NCBI RefSeq assembly: GCF_037652055.1
Contig: NZ_JBBKAH010000002.1
Coordinates: forward strand, 62,001-126,000
DNA from: Pelagibius sp037652055
Lineage (GTDB): Bacteria; Pseudomonadota; Alphaproteobacteria; Kiloniellales; Kiloniellaceae
DNA length: 64,000 nucleotides
Reading direction: 5' to 3'
Below the pieces are notes generated by a model, which was not told the DNA's origin, made no database searches, and saw only the letters and a program-made list of their open reading frames with translations. The position numbers and the translations under genes are program-made. Each line of letters opens with the position of its first letter. Within the stretch, counting starts at the first letter, position 1. Below are positions 10,488 through 22,439 of the stretch, one piece after another.

Positions 10488-11729
10488 ATGAACGACACTT
10501 CCAAGTCCCCGCCCCCGTCTGTCACGGACGGGCCGTTTTCCGCTGCGCCCGTTTCGGTTCCCCCGGGCGTTACCGCCGCGCTGGTGCTGGCGGACGGCAG
10601 CGTGTTCTGGGGCAAGGGTCTGGGCGCCGCCGGCCAGGCGGTCGGCGAGGTCTGCTTCAACACTTCGATGACCGGCTACCAGGAAATCTGCACCGACCCC
10701 TCCTACGCCGGCGAGATCATCACCTTCACCTTCCCCCACATCGGCAACGTCGGTACCAACCCGGAAGACATCGAGACCGTCACCCCTGCGGTGCGCGGCG
10801 TTGTGTTGCGCGCCGACATCACCGAGCCTTCGAACTGGCGCAATGTCCAGCACTTCGATGCCTGGCTGAAGTCGCACAACCTGGCGGGCGTCGCCGGCGT
10901 CGACAGCCGCGCCATCACCCGGCGCATCCGCGACCTCGGCGCCCCGCACGGCACCATCGTGCATTTTCCGGACGGAAATGTGGACATCGAAGCCTGCCGG
11001 AAGATGGCCGCCGAATGGCCGGGGCTGGAGGGCATGGACCTCGCGGCCGAGGTGAGCTGCCGCCAGACCTATCACTGGCACGAGACGGCCTGGGCACCGG
11101 GCCACGGCTACGGCCGCCAGGCCACCCCGCGCCACAAGGTCGTCGCCATCGACTACGGCGCCAAGCGCAACATCCTGCGCTGCCTTGCCAGTCTCGGCTG
11201 CGACGTGACCGTGGTGCCGGCCGACACCAGCGCCGAGGACATCCTGGGTCACAACCCGGACGGCGTGTTCCTTTCCAACGGCCCGGGTGACCCGGCGGCA
11301 ACGGGGGTCTATGCCGTGCCGGCAATTCAAAAGGTGCTGGAGACCGGCAAGCCGGTGTTCGGCATCTGCCTTGGTCACCAGTTGCTGGCGCTCGCGCTGG
11401 GCGCCAAGACGACGAAGATGCAGCGCGGCCACCGCGGCGCCAACCACCCGGTGAAAGACCTCGTCACCGGCAAGGTGGAGATCACCAGCCAGAACCACGG
11501 CTTCATGGTCGACACCGCGACCCTGCCGAAGGGCGTCGTCGAGAGCCACGTCTCGCTGTTCGACGGCACCAACGAAGGCATCGCCGTCGAAGGCCGCCCG
11601 GTGTTCTCCGTGCAGTATCACCCCGAGGCCTCGCCCGGCCCCAAGGACAGCCATTACCTCTTCGAGCGCTTCGTCTCCCTGATCGAAGACCACAAGGGAA
11701 TCGAAGATCACAAGGTCAGCGCCAAATAG
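10488..11729 (+). CDS. carA: Carbamoyl-phosphate synthase small (glutaminase) subunit
   Basis: The 413-residue subunit hydrolyses glutamine and channels ammonia to CarB for pyrimidine and arginine synthesis. The N-terminal CPSase domain contains FNTSMTGYQEI and GVDSRAITRRIR. The C-terminal class I glutamine amidotransferase domain has the nucleophile Cys in GICLGHQLLAL and the His/Glu pair in QYHPEASPGP. I chose the ATG at 10488, with GAGGAT eight bases upstream; the preceding 26 in-frame residues are not family-like. An N-terminal extension of about 20 Pro/Ser-rich residues is unusual but harmless. carB begins one base after the stop. Confidence 0.97.
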   Translation: MNDTSKSPPPSVTDGPFSAAPVSVPPGVTAALVLADGSVFWGKGLGAAGQAVGEVCFNTSMTGYQEICTDPSYAGEIITFTFPHIGNVGTNPEDIETVTPAVRGVVLRADITEPSNWRNVQHFDAWLKSHNLAGVAGVDSRAITRRIRDLGAPHGTIVHFPDGNVDIEACRKMAAEWPGLEGMDLAAEVSCRQTYHWHETAWAPGHGYGRQATPRHKVVAIDYGAKRNILRCLASLGCDVTVVPADTSAEDILGHNPDGVFLSNGPGDPAATGVYAVPAIQKVLETGKPVFGICLGHQLLALALGAKTTKMQRGHRGANHPVKDLVTGKVEITSQNHGFMVDTATLPKGVVESHVSLFDGTNEGIAVEGRPVFSVQYHPEASPGPKDSHYLFERFVSLIEDHKGIEDHKVSAK

Positions 11730-11730
11730 C

Positions 11731-15018
<3,288 letters not shown>

Positions 15019-15096
15019 GGCGGCCACTTTCAATGCCGCCACGGATCGGGCAAAGTTACTCTCTTGGTCATTTAGGAAAGTACTAGGCTTGCTCCC

Positions 15097-15573
15097 ATGA
15101 GCGATAAAGTTCCCATGACGGCGAGCGGTTTCGCCCGCCTGGAAGAAGAATTGCGTTACCTGAAGTCGACGGCGCGCCCGGAGGTCATTCGCGCCATCGC
15201 CGAAGCGCGCGAGCACGGCGACCTTTCGGAGAACGCAGAATACCATGCCGCGCGCGAGCGCCAGAGCTTCATTGAAGGCCGTGTGGCCGAGCTTGAAGAC
15301 AAGATCGCCCGCGCCGAGGTCATCGACGTCGCCAGCCTGAACGGCAAGACCGTGAAGTTCGGCGCCACCGTCACCCTGGTGGACGAGGACACCGACGCGA
15401 AGACGGCCTATCAGCTGGTCGGCGAGATGGAGGCCGACGTAAAAGAAGGCCGCCTGTCGATCACCGCGCCGCTGGCGCGCGCCCTGATCGGCAAGGAGGT
15501 CGGCGATTCCGTCGAGGTGATGACCCCCGCCGGCTCCAAGGCCTACGAGATCCTCAAGGTCCAGTACATCTAG
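15097..15573 (+). CDS. greA: Transcription elongation factor GreA
   Basis: The 158-residue GreA stimulates RNA cleavage by backtracked RNA polymerase. The N-terminal coiled-coil hairpin (about 1-75) contains LEEELRYLKSTARPEVI and the acidic tip segment ARE-HGDLSENAEYH. The C-terminal FKBP-like domain ends in GSKAYEILKVQYI. A strong intrinsic terminator lies 26 nt beyond the stop. The window carries a second Gre-like paralogue on the minus strand near 61.5-62.0 kb. Confidence 0.96.
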   Translation: MSDKVPMTASGFARLEEELRYLKSTARPEVIRAIAEAREHGDLSENAEYHAARERQSFIEGRVAELEDKIARAEVIDVASLNGKTVKFGATVTLVDEDTDAKTAYQLVGEMEADVKEGRLSITAPLARALIGKEVGDSVEVMTPAGSKAYEILKVQYI

Positions 15574-15598
15574 GCTGAACCGCCGGAACACGGCTGAA

Positions 15599-15636
15599 CC
15601 GGCCTTGTCCGACATGGACAAGGCCGGCGGCTTTTC
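15599..15636 (+). terminator. Intrinsic terminator of the carA-carB-greA unit
   Basis: A perfect 12-bp stem (CCGGCCTTGTCC / GGACAAGGCCGG) with a 5-nt loop GACAT is followed by CGGCTTTT. It closes transcription from greA before the Liv transporter operon. Confidence 0.9.
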
Positions 15637-15773
15637 CTATACAGCTCTGCTAAGCTGATCGCTCACAGCCTCAAGGGCGGCCGCACGCGGCCGGACGAAA
15701 ATCAGGGGCGGGCCGATCGCTGCGGGGCCGCGCGAAGAAGAAGAACAAGAATAAGAACGGGTTTGAGGACCAG

Positions 15774-16535
15774 ATGCTCGTACTCACCGAGCTGACGAAG
15801 AACTTTGGCGGCTTCCGGGCGGTCGACCACTGCAGCTTCTCCGTGGCCGAAGGCACCATCACCGGCCTGATCGGCCCCAACGGTGCCGGCAAGACGACGC
15901 TGTTCAACCTCATCGCCGGCGCGCTCAGCCCCGACAGCGGTACCGTGGCGTTTCTCGGCGAGGACATCTCCCATCTGCGCCCGCACCGGCGCTTTGCGCG
16001 CGGCCTCGTGCGCACCTTCCAGATCCCTCATGAGTTTCATCGCCTGACGGTGCTGGAAAACCTGATGGTCGCCGCCGACCACCAGGACGGCGAGCGCCTG
16101 TGGGAGAATTGGCTGGCCTGGAAGAGAGTGACCCGCCGCGAGGACGAAGTGCGCGCCCGCGCCGAGGACACCCTCGCCTTCCTCGGCCTCACGCATCTGG
16201 CCGGCGAGCGCGCCGGCAATCTCTCCGGCGGCCAGAAGAAGCTGCTGGAACTCGGCCGCACCATGATGACCGACCCCAAGCTGGTGTTGCTTGACGAGCC
16301 GGCCGCCGGCGTCAACCGCACCCTGCTGCGCGAGGTCGAGGAGAAAATTCTCCGCCTCAACCGCGAGCGCGGCTTCACTTTCCTGCTGGTTGAACACGAC
16401 ATGGCCTTCATCGAAAAGCTCTGTGACCCGGTCATCTGCATGGCCGAGGGACGCGTGCTGGTCGAAGGCGACTTCGAGACCGTGCGCCGCAATCCGCACG
16501 TTCTGGAAGCCTACCTCGGCGAAAGCACCGCATGA
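15774..16535 (+). CDS. livG: Branched-chain amino acid type ABC transporter ATPase (LivG-like)
   Basis: The 253-residue ATPase has Walker A GPNGAGKTT, signature LSGGQKK, Walker B LVLLDEP and the H-loop LLVEHDM. The LivG-type C-terminus (VLVEGDFETVRRNPHVLEAYLG) pairs with LivF in the hydrophobic amino acid uptake family. A good ribosome-binding site (GAGGACC) precedes the ATG, and the stop overlaps livF by 4 nt. The operon order G-F-H-M lacks the usual upstream binding-protein gene; that gene is convergent downstream. The substrate could be branched-chain amino acids, amides or urea. Confidence 0.92.
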   Translation: MLVLTELTKNFGGFRAVDHCSFSVAEGTITGLIGPNGAGKTTLFNLIAGALSPDSGTVAFLGEDISHLRPHRRFARGLVRTFQIPHEFHRLTVLENLMVAADHQDGERLWENWLAWKRVTRREDEVRARAEDTLAFLGLTHLAGERAGNLSGGQKKLLELGRTMMTDPKLVLLDEPAAGVNRTLLREVEEKILRLNRERGFTFLLVEHDMAFIEKLCDPVICMAEGRVLVEGDFETVRRNPHVLEAYLGESTA

Positions 16536-17260
16536 GCCACACCCAGACCGGCAGCCCGATCCTGAGCGTCGCCGGCGTGACCGGCGGCTACGGCAGCGGC
16601 GCGGACATCCTGCACGGCATCGACCTGACCGTCGGCCGCCACGAGATCGTCGGCATCGTCGGACCCAACGGAGCCGGCAAGTCGACGGCATTGAAGGCCA
16701 TCTTCGGCCTGGTTCAGGTGCGCGGCGGCGCCATCCGCTTCGACGACCGCGACATCGCCGGCTGGGCACCCAACCGCATCGTGCGCTGCGGCATCGGCTA
16801 CGTGCCGCAGGTCGACAATGTGTTCCGCGAGATGACCGTGGAAGAAAATCTCGAGATGGGTGCCTTCCTGCGCCGCAGCGGCGTGGAAGCGGCGCTGCAG
16901 CGGATCTACACCCTGTTCCCCGACCTGGTGGAGAAGCGCCGCAAGCCCGCCGGCAGTCTTTCCGGCGGCCAGCGCCAGATGGTTGCCTTCGGCCGCGCCC
17001 TGATGCTCGACCCGCAACTGCTGCTGCTCGACGAGCCGACGGCCGGCCTCAGCCCGCGCTACTGCGAGCAGATCTTCCAGATCGTGCGCGATGTGCGCGC
17101 CGCCGGCGTCGCCGTGCTGCTGGTCGAACAGCACGCCAAGCAGGCGCTCAGCTTCTGCGACCGTGCTTATGTGCTGGCCTCCGGGCGCAACCGCGCCGAG
17201 GGCACCGGCCAGGGTCTCCTCGCCGACCGCGAGATCGCCCAGATGTTTCTCGGCGGCTGA
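16532..17260 (+). CDS. livF: Branched-chain amino acid type ABC transporter ATPase (LivF-like)
   Basis: The 242-residue partner ATPase has Walker A GPNGAGKST, signature LSGGQRQ, Walker B LLLLDEP and H-loop LLVEQHAKQAL. The Q-rich H-loop and the end DREIAQMFLGG are typical of LivF. It starts within the last four bases of livG, implying translational coupling and a LivG/LivF heterodimer on the LivH/LivM channel. The membrane subunit gene begins 6 nt after its stop. Confidence 0.92.
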   Translation: MSHTQTGSPILSVAGVTGGYGSGADILHGIDLTVGRHEIVGIVGPNGAGKSTALKAIFGLVQVRGGAIRFDDRDIAGWAPNRIVRCGIGYVPQVDNVFREMTVEENLEMGAFLRRSGVEAALQRIYTLFPDLVEKRRKPAGSLSGGQRQMVAFGRALMLDPQLLLLDEPTAGLSPRYCEQIFQIVRDVRAAGVAVLLVEQHAKQALSFCDRAYVLASGRNRAEGTGQGLLADREIAQMFLGG

Positions 17261-17265
17261 CGACT

Positions 17266-18138
17266 ATGGACCTGCTGAGCTTCATCAACTTCTACCTAGT
17301 GCCGGGCATCGTGCTGGGGGCGATCTACTCCCTCGGCGCCATCGGCATTACCCTGGTGTTCGGGGTGCTGCGTTTTGCACACCTGGCGCACGGTGACCTC
17401 GCGACGATGGGCGCCTTCCTGGTGCTCGCCCTGGTCAGCCTGCTTGGCATGAACCCCTGGGTCGCGCTGCCCGTCTCCATGGCGGCGACGGCAGGTCTTG
17501 CCGTCGCGCTGCACTGGCTGTTCTACGAGCATCTGCGCCGGCGCAGCGCCATCCTCACCGTCATCGCGTCCCTGGGTGTGGCTCTCATGCTGCGGGCGGT
17601 GGTGCAGGTGGTCTGGGGTGTCGACTCGCAGACCTACGTCGGCGGCATCACCCGCCCGGAAAGCTACTTCGGCATCCGCGTCAAGGATCGCGAGTTCTGG
17701 ACCCTAGCGGCCACCGCCGCGCTGGTCGTCGGCCTGCAGCTCTTCCTCACTTTCACGCGCTGGGGCAAGGCGATGCGCGCCATGTCCGACAACCCGGACC
17801 TCGCGCGGCTCTCCGGCATCGACACGCGCCTCACCACCGCGCTCACCTGGACCATCATCGGCATCCTCTCGGCCGCCGCCGGCTTCTTCCTCGGCATCAA
17901 CACCGAGCTGAAGTCGCTGATGGGCTGGTACATGCTGCTGCCGATGTTCGCCGCCGCCATCCTGGGCGGCGTTGGACGCGTCGAGGGCGCGGTGCTGGGC
18001 GGCATGGTGATCGGCATCGCCGAGGAATGCTCGGTGCTGTTCCTGCCGTCCGAGTACAAGTCAGCCCTGGCCTTTGCCATCCTGCTCATCATGCTCGCCG
18101 TCAGGCCCACCGGCCTGCTGCGCGGCAAGGTCCTGTAG
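17266..18138 (+). CDS. livH: Branched-chain amino acid type ABC permease (LivH-like)
   Basis: This 290-residue inner-membrane permease has about eight hydrophobic segments. Family features include YSLGAIGITLVFGVLRFAHL near the N-terminus and the cytoplasmic coupling stretch KAMRAMSDNPDLARLSGID (about 165-185), followed by a late GGVGRVEGAVLGG. I used the ATG at 17266; the frame remains open far upstream, but only as an overlap with livG/livF in the wrong frame. It forms the channel with LivM, encoded 13 nt downstream. Confidence 0.92.
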   Translation: MDLLSFINFYLVPGIVLGAIYSLGAIGITLVFGVLRFAHLAHGDLATMGAFLVLALVSLLGMNPWVALPVSMAATAGLAVALHWLFYEHLRRRSAILTVIASLGVALMLRAVVQVVWGVDSQTYVGGITRPESYFGIRVKDREFWTLAATAALVVGLQLFLTFTRWGKAMRAMSDNPDLARLSGIDTRLTTALTWTIIGILSAAAGFFLGINTELKSLMGWYMLLPMFAAAILGGVGRVEGAVLGGMVIGIAEECSVLFLPSEYKSALAFAILLIMLAVRPTGLLRGKVL

Positions 18139-18151
18139 AGGGAGACGCACG

Positions 18152-19108
18152 ATGGAATGGATCGGCCTCGCCAACTACGCGGTCTTCATGGCGATCTTCA
18201 TCGGGATCTACGCGATCCTGGCGCTCGGCCTCAATATTCAGTGGGGGCTGACCGGCCTCTTCAATGCCGGCATCGCCGGCTTCTTCGCGGTCGGCGCCTA
18301 TACCTCGGCCATCCTCACCGGCCCGGCGATGGAGGGGCGCCTCGGCGGCTTCGAGCTGCCGGTGGCGGTCGGCTGGATCGGCGCCATGCTGGTGGCGGGC
18401 CTGATCGCCTGGCCGATCGGCAAGATCACCCTGCGCTTTCGCTCCGACTACCTCGCCATCGCCACCATCGGCGTGGCCGAGATCATCCGCCTGGTTGCGA
18501 AGTCGGAAGACTGGCTGACCAACTCGGCGCGCGGCCTCAACAACCTACCGCGCCCCTTCGGAGACCTCGACTACTTCTACTCGCAGCTCGCCTACCTCGG
18601 ACTGGTGCTGCTCTGCCTCGTGGTCGCCTACCTGTTGGTCGAGCACCAGTTCCGCTCGCCCTGGGGCCGCATGATGCGCGCCATCCGCGACAACGAGACG
18701 GCGGCCGCCTCGCTAGGGAAGAACATCGCCTTCCGCCGCCTGGAGGCCTTCGTCTTCGGTGCCTGCCTGATGGGCCTGGGTGGCGCGCTGCTCGCCCACT
18801 TCAACCGCTCGATTACGCCGGAAGGCATCGATCCGATGATCGCGACCTTCCTCATCTGGATCATGCTGATCCTCGGCGGCTCGGGGAACAACCGCGGCGC
18901 CATCCTGGGCACCGCCGTGGTGTGGATCATCTGGTCGATGACGGAGATCGTCACCGATCAGCTGCCGACCGAGATGGCGATCCAGGCCAAGTACATCCGC
19001 ATGTTCCTCATCGGGCTGATGCTGCAGTTGGTGCTGCGCTTCCGCCCGGAAGGCCTGCTGCCGGAAGATCCGACGCAGCGCAAAGCGAAAGCCGGAAAAG
19101 CCCCCTGA
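18152..19108 (+). CDS. livM: Branched-chain amino acid type ABC permease (LivM-like)
   Basis: The 318-residue permease has the LivM pattern: IYAILALGLNIQWGLTGLFN near the N-terminus, the coupling stretch RMMRAIRDNETAAASLGKN, and the late GSGNNRGAILGTAVVW. A strong ribosome-binding site (GAGGGAGA) lies eight bases before the ATG. The C-terminal RFRPEGLLPE motif is usual. This is the last gene of the G-F-H-M operon and ends 67 nt from the convergent binding-protein gene, separated by a GC-rich hairpin. Confidence 0.92.
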   Translation: MEWIGLANYAVFMAIFIGIYAILALGLNIQWGLTGLFNAGIAGFFAVGAYTSAILTGPAMEGRLGGFELPVAVGWIGAMLVAGLIAWPIGKITLRFRSDYLAIATIGVAEIIRLVAKSEDWLTNSARGLNNLPRPFGDLDYFYSQLAYLGLVLLCLVVAYLLVEHQFRSPWGRMMRAIRDNETAAASLGKNIAFRRLEAFVFGACLMGLGGALLAHFNRSITPEGIDPMIATFLIWIMLILGGSGNNRGAILGTAVVWIIWSMTEIVTDQLPTEMAIQAKYIRMFLIGLMLQLVLRFRPEGLLPEDPTQRKAKAGKAP

Positions 19109-19115
19109 AACGAAA

Positions 19116-19147
19116 GCGGCGGCGGAAGCTGACCGCTCCCGCCGCCG
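19116..19147. terminator. GC-rich hairpin between convergent livM and livK
   Basis: CGGCGGCGG and CCGCCGCCG pair across a 13-nt loop between the two convergent genes. Position suggests a bidirectional terminator, but there is no U-tract on either side, so it could equally be only a structural or Rho-assisted end. Confidence 0.4.
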
Positions 19148-19174
19148 TGCGGCACTTCCAAACCTGACGTCGGC

Positions 19175-20416
19175 TTACTCGATGGCGGACATCATCGCCA
19201 GGGTGCCGTCCTTCACGCCGAAGATGGCGTAGACACCGGGAACGTCACCGTTGGCGTCGAACTCGTGATCGCCCGCGGCGCCCTGGTAGTTGATGTCCTT
19301 GCCCTCTGCGATCAGCTTCTTCGCCTTCTCCCACTCACCCGGCAGGATGACCTCGCCGGGTGCCGAGGCGACCTCGCGCAGCGCCGCCGAAATCTTCGAG
19401 CGGTCGGCGGCGCCGGCCTTCTCGATGGCCAGCGCCAGCAGGAACGCGGCGTCGTAGGAGGTGGTCGCATAGACCGCCGTCTGGTCGCCGCCGGCTTCCA
19501 TGTAGAGCTTGTTGAACACGTCGAGACCCGCCGACTCCGCGCCGACCGGCGCCGAGGTGGTGAACTCCTTCAGATTGTCCGCGCCCAGCGCGTCGATGAG
19601 GGCATCGGTCTTCATGCCGTCGCCGCCAACGAATTTCTCGAAGAAGCCGTTCTCCAGCGCCTGACGCAGGATGGTCATGCCGGCGCCGTCGCCGTAGTCG
19701 ATCAGCACCAGGGTGTCGGCACCCTGGCCGGCCAGCTCGGCCAGCTCGGAGCGGTAGGAGGCTTTGCCGTCCTCGTGCGCGGCGTAGCCGGCGATCTTGC
19801 CGCCCTTGGCCTCGAACTCCGACCTGAAGGCCTCGGCGAAGCCCTTGCCGTAGTCGTTGTTCAGATAGGCGACGGCGGCCGACTGGGTGCCGTCGGCCAG
19901 CAGCTTGCGCGCCAGCGCCTGGCCTTGGTAGCTGTCCGACGGCGCGGTGCGGAATACCAGGTCCTTGTCGTCCAGCTTGGTGAGTTCCGGCGAGGTCGCA
20001 GACGGCGAAACCAGCACGACGCCGGCCGGGATGGCGACGGAGTTGGCGGCGGCCAGGGTGGCGCCGGAGCAATACGGGCCGACCAGGGCGACGACACCTT
20101 CGACGTTCACCGCCTTGGTCGCGGCATCGGTGCCGCCCTGCTGGCTGCAGGCCGAATCGCCGACCACGGCGACCAGGGTGTCGCCGTTCAGGATGCCGCC
20201 CTGGGCGTTCACGTGCTCGACGGCCAGTTGCGAGGCCTTGATCATCGGCGGCGCCAGCGCCGCGATCGGGCCGGAGATGCCGCCCACGAGACCGATTTTC
20301 ACCTCGGCTGCCTGAGCGGCACCGGCCAGCGTGGTGACCGCGAACAGCGAGGCTGCCGCGGCGGTTGCGAATCCTCTGCCTCTTTGGGCAGACCGCTTAA
20401 GCGACGAGAAAGACAT
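19175..20416 (-). CDS. livK: Periplasmic substrate-binding protein of a Liv-type ABC transporter
   Basis: The 413-residue protein has a Sec signal peptide (to about residue 36, AGAAQAAEVK) and a type I periplasmic binding fold. Characteristic parts are VKIGLVGGISGPIAAL, VGDSACSQQGG and GPYCSGATLAAANS, where the two cysteines match the conserved Liv-type disulfide, then LNNDYGKGFAEAF. An AAGGAA ribosome-binding site precedes the ATG at 20416. It is transcribed towards livM from its own promoter, so receptor and transporter may be controlled separately. The ligand is not predictable from reading. Confidence 0.88.
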   Translation of the reverse strand: MSFSSLKRSAQRGRGFATAAAASLFAVTTLAGAAQAAEVKIGLVGGISGPIAALAPPMIKASQLAVEHVNAQGGILNGDTLVAVVGDSACSQQGGTDAATKAVNVEGVVALVGPYCSGATLAAANSVAIPAGVVLVSPSATSPELTKLDDKDLVFRTAPSDSYQGQALARKLLADGTQSAAVAYLNNDYGKGFAEAFRSEFEAKGGKIAGYAAHEDGKASYRSELAELAGQGADTLVLIDYGDGAGMTILRQALENGFFEKFVGGDGMKTDALIDALGADNLKEFTTSAPVGAESAGLDVFNKLYMEAGGDQTAVYATTSYDAAFLLALAIEKAGAADRSKISAALREVASAPGEVILPGEWEKAKKLIAEGKDINYQGAAGDHEFDANGDVPGVYAIFGVKDGTLAMMSAIE

Positions 20417-20564
20417 GGGAATTTCCTTTCCGCAGTAGGATGGCGGCGCTGGGGCCGCCTTATAGGGCAGCGGTTGAATTGCGTCCAGCACCACCCTCAA
20501 CCATACCTCATCTTGGCCGCAGGCGAACATGTCCTGCACCGGCTGCCTGGGGAAGAAAGCGGCT

Positions 20565-21065
20565 TCAGTCGTGGTTGGCCGGCTCGACGCCCTGGGCAAT
20601 GTCGATCGGCACGCCCGGCGTGGACTTGGCGGTGCGGATGACCTGAATGGTCTTCACCGTCACCACATGCGCGGCGGAGGTCAGCCGCTGGGTCAGCTCG
20701 TTCTCGTGTGCCGTGTTGCGCGCCACGAGCCGCAGCACGAAGTCGTCGGGGCCGCGCGCCATGTGGCATTCGCGCACCTCGGGCCAGCCGGCGACCAGCG
20801 TCTCGAAGCCGTGCAGCACCGTCTCCGACTGGCTGTTGAGGCCGACCAGCGCGAAGAAGGTGACTTCGAAGCCGAGTTCCTCGGCGTCGAGATCGGCGTG
20901 GTAGCCCTTGATGTAGCCGGCTTCCTCCAGCGCGCGCACGCGGCGCAGGCAGGGTGGCGCGGAGATGCCGGCGCGGCGCGCCAGCTCGACGTTGGTGATC
21001 CGGCCGTCTTCCTGGAGGTCCTGCAGGATCTGCAGGTCGATTCGGTCCAATTTGACCCGGCGCAT
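20565..21065 (-). CDS. Lrp/AsnC family transcriptional regulator
   Basis: The 166-residue regulator opens with the Lrp helix-turn-helix (VKLDRIDLQILQDLQEDGRI, then NVELARRAGIS and CLRRVRALEEAGYI). It continues with the RAM/AsnC ligand domain (GFEVTFFALVGLNSQSE, GPDDFVLRLVARN). These proteins form octamers or dimers sensing amino acids. It lies immediately upstream of the binding-protein gene on the same strand (148-nt gap), so regulation of amino acid uptake is plausible but inferred. GAGGGG precedes the ATG by four bases. Confidence 0.93.
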   Translation of the reverse strand: MRRVKLDRIDLQILQDLQEDGRITNVELARRAGISAPPCLRRVRALEEAGYIKGYHADLDAEELGFEVTFFALVGLNSQSETVLHGFETLVAGWPEVRECHMARGPDDFVLRLVARNTAHENELTQRLTSAAHVVTVKTIQVIRTAKSTPGVPIDIAQGVEPANHD

Positions 21066-21279
21066 AGGCCCCTCGGTAAGGATATCCCTGAAATGCCCCC
21101 GTTGCGGCGGACACTGAGTAACAATATTACCCGAGGGCCCCGGCTGGCAAGCCCAAGACAACCCGGACCGGCTGTGTGAAACCGCTTTGTTTCGCCACCC
21201 GCCGGGGCGAAAAGCCGGCGGAGCGCCTCGGTTTCGGCCTTGCACCGGCTGCGGCGTGGGGCGCATAGTCGCGTCCGCA

Positions 21280-22326
21280 ATGAACCCTGCCGACGTTCCT
21301 TCCCCGACTGATTTCTCCTCCACGACCGACGCCGATGCCCTGGCCGGGCTCTCCTGCTGGGTGGTCACCGATGGCAAGGCGGGCATGGAGATCCAGTGCA
21401 AGGGGCTTGCCGAGGCCCTGGGATTCATGCCGGAAATCAAGCGCATCTCCGTCACGAAGCCGTGGCGCTGGCTGCCGGCGGCGCTCATTCGCGATCCCCT
21501 GGCAACTCTCGGTCCCAAGGGCGACCGCCTGGCGCCGCCCTGGCCCGACCTGTGGATTGCCAGCGGGCGGCAGACCGTGCCGCTGACCCGTGATCTGCGG
21601 CGCTTGAGCGGCGGGCGCGTCTTCACCGTGCAGATCCAGAACCCGGCCATCGACCCGGCCCTGATCGACCTCATCGTCACGCCGGAACACGACCGCCTGC
21701 GCGCACCCAACGTGCTGACCACCCGCGGCTCTCTCGGACAGGTGACGCCGGAGCGCCTGGCGGCAGCGGCCGGGCGCTTCCGGGCGCGCTACGCCCACCT
21801 GCCGGAGCGTCGCATCGGCGTGCTGATCGGCGGGGACAACAAGGTCTTCCGCCTCGATTCCCGCACCATGACAACGCTGACCGAGCGGCTTGCCAAACTG
21901 GCGCGCGAGGGCTGGGGCCTGATGATCACCCCGTCGCGGCGCACCGGCCCGCGCAACGAGGAGATCCTGCGCCACGGCCTCCACGGTCTCCCCGCGGACA
22001 TCTGGGACGCCCAAGGCGACAATGCCGGCGAGAACCCCTATTTCGGCATCCTGGCCCTGGCCGACCACCTGGTGGTGACCGGCGATTCGGTGAACATGGT
22101 CTCGGAGGCCTGCAGCACCGGCAAGCCGGTGCATACGGTGCAACTGCAGGGCCACGCGCCGAAGTTCGACCGTTTCCACGCCGCTTTGCAGCAGGCCGGC
22201 ATCACCCGCGACTTTGACGGGAGCCTGCCCGAGTGGACCTACACCCCGCTGGCCGAGACCCGGCGGGTCGCCGGACAAATCCGCCGCCTTCTGCTGGACC
22301 ACCTGACGCGGCGCCCCGCCGCGTGA
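21280..22326 (+). CDS. ELM1-domain (mitochondrial fission ELM1 family) protein
   Basis: The 348-residue protein matches the ELM1/DUF1022 family known from alphaproteobacteria and plant mitochondria. Motifs include CWVVTDGKAGMEIQCKGLAE, LWIASGRQTVPLTR, VQIQNPAIDP, LIVTPEHDRL and GDSVNMVSEACSTGKPVHT. The fold resembles GT-B glycosyltransferases, and in plants ELM1 recruits a dynamin relative to mitochondria. The bacterial role is not established. The start is uncertain: an in-frame ATG also exists at 21187, but the 21280 ATG avoids the divergent lrp promoter. Confidence 0.85.
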   Translation: MNPADVPSPTDFSSTTDADALAGLSCWVVTDGKAGMEIQCKGLAEALGFMPEIKRISVTKPWRWLPAALIRDPLATLGPKGDRLAPPWPDLWIASGRQTVPLTRDLRRLSGGRVFTVQIQNPAIDPALIDLIVTPEHDRLRAPNVLTTRGSLGQVTPERLAAAAGRFRARYAHLPERRIGVLIGGDNKVFRLDSRTMTTLTERLAKLAREGWGLMITPSRRTGPRNEEILRHGLHGLPADIWDAQGDNAGENPYFGILALADHLVVTGDSVNMVSEACSTGKPVHTVQLQGHAPKFDRFHAALQQAGITRDFDGSLPEWTYTPLAETRRVAGQIRRLLLDHLTRRPAA

Positions 22327-22439
22327 GCCAGCTGTGCCGTAGGGCCGGGGCTTGATCTGGCTCATTTGATCTTTACCTGTCCCCCCAGTAAAAAGATTGC
22401 CTGAGTCCACTGCGGATCACCCGATCGGAAAGCCGCCGC

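Noticed and set aside
16291..17265. N-terminal extension of the LivH frame by about 325 codons
   Set aside because: The extension overlaps livG and livF in another frame and encodes Arg/Pro-rich nonsense; LivH homology begins at the ATG at 17266.
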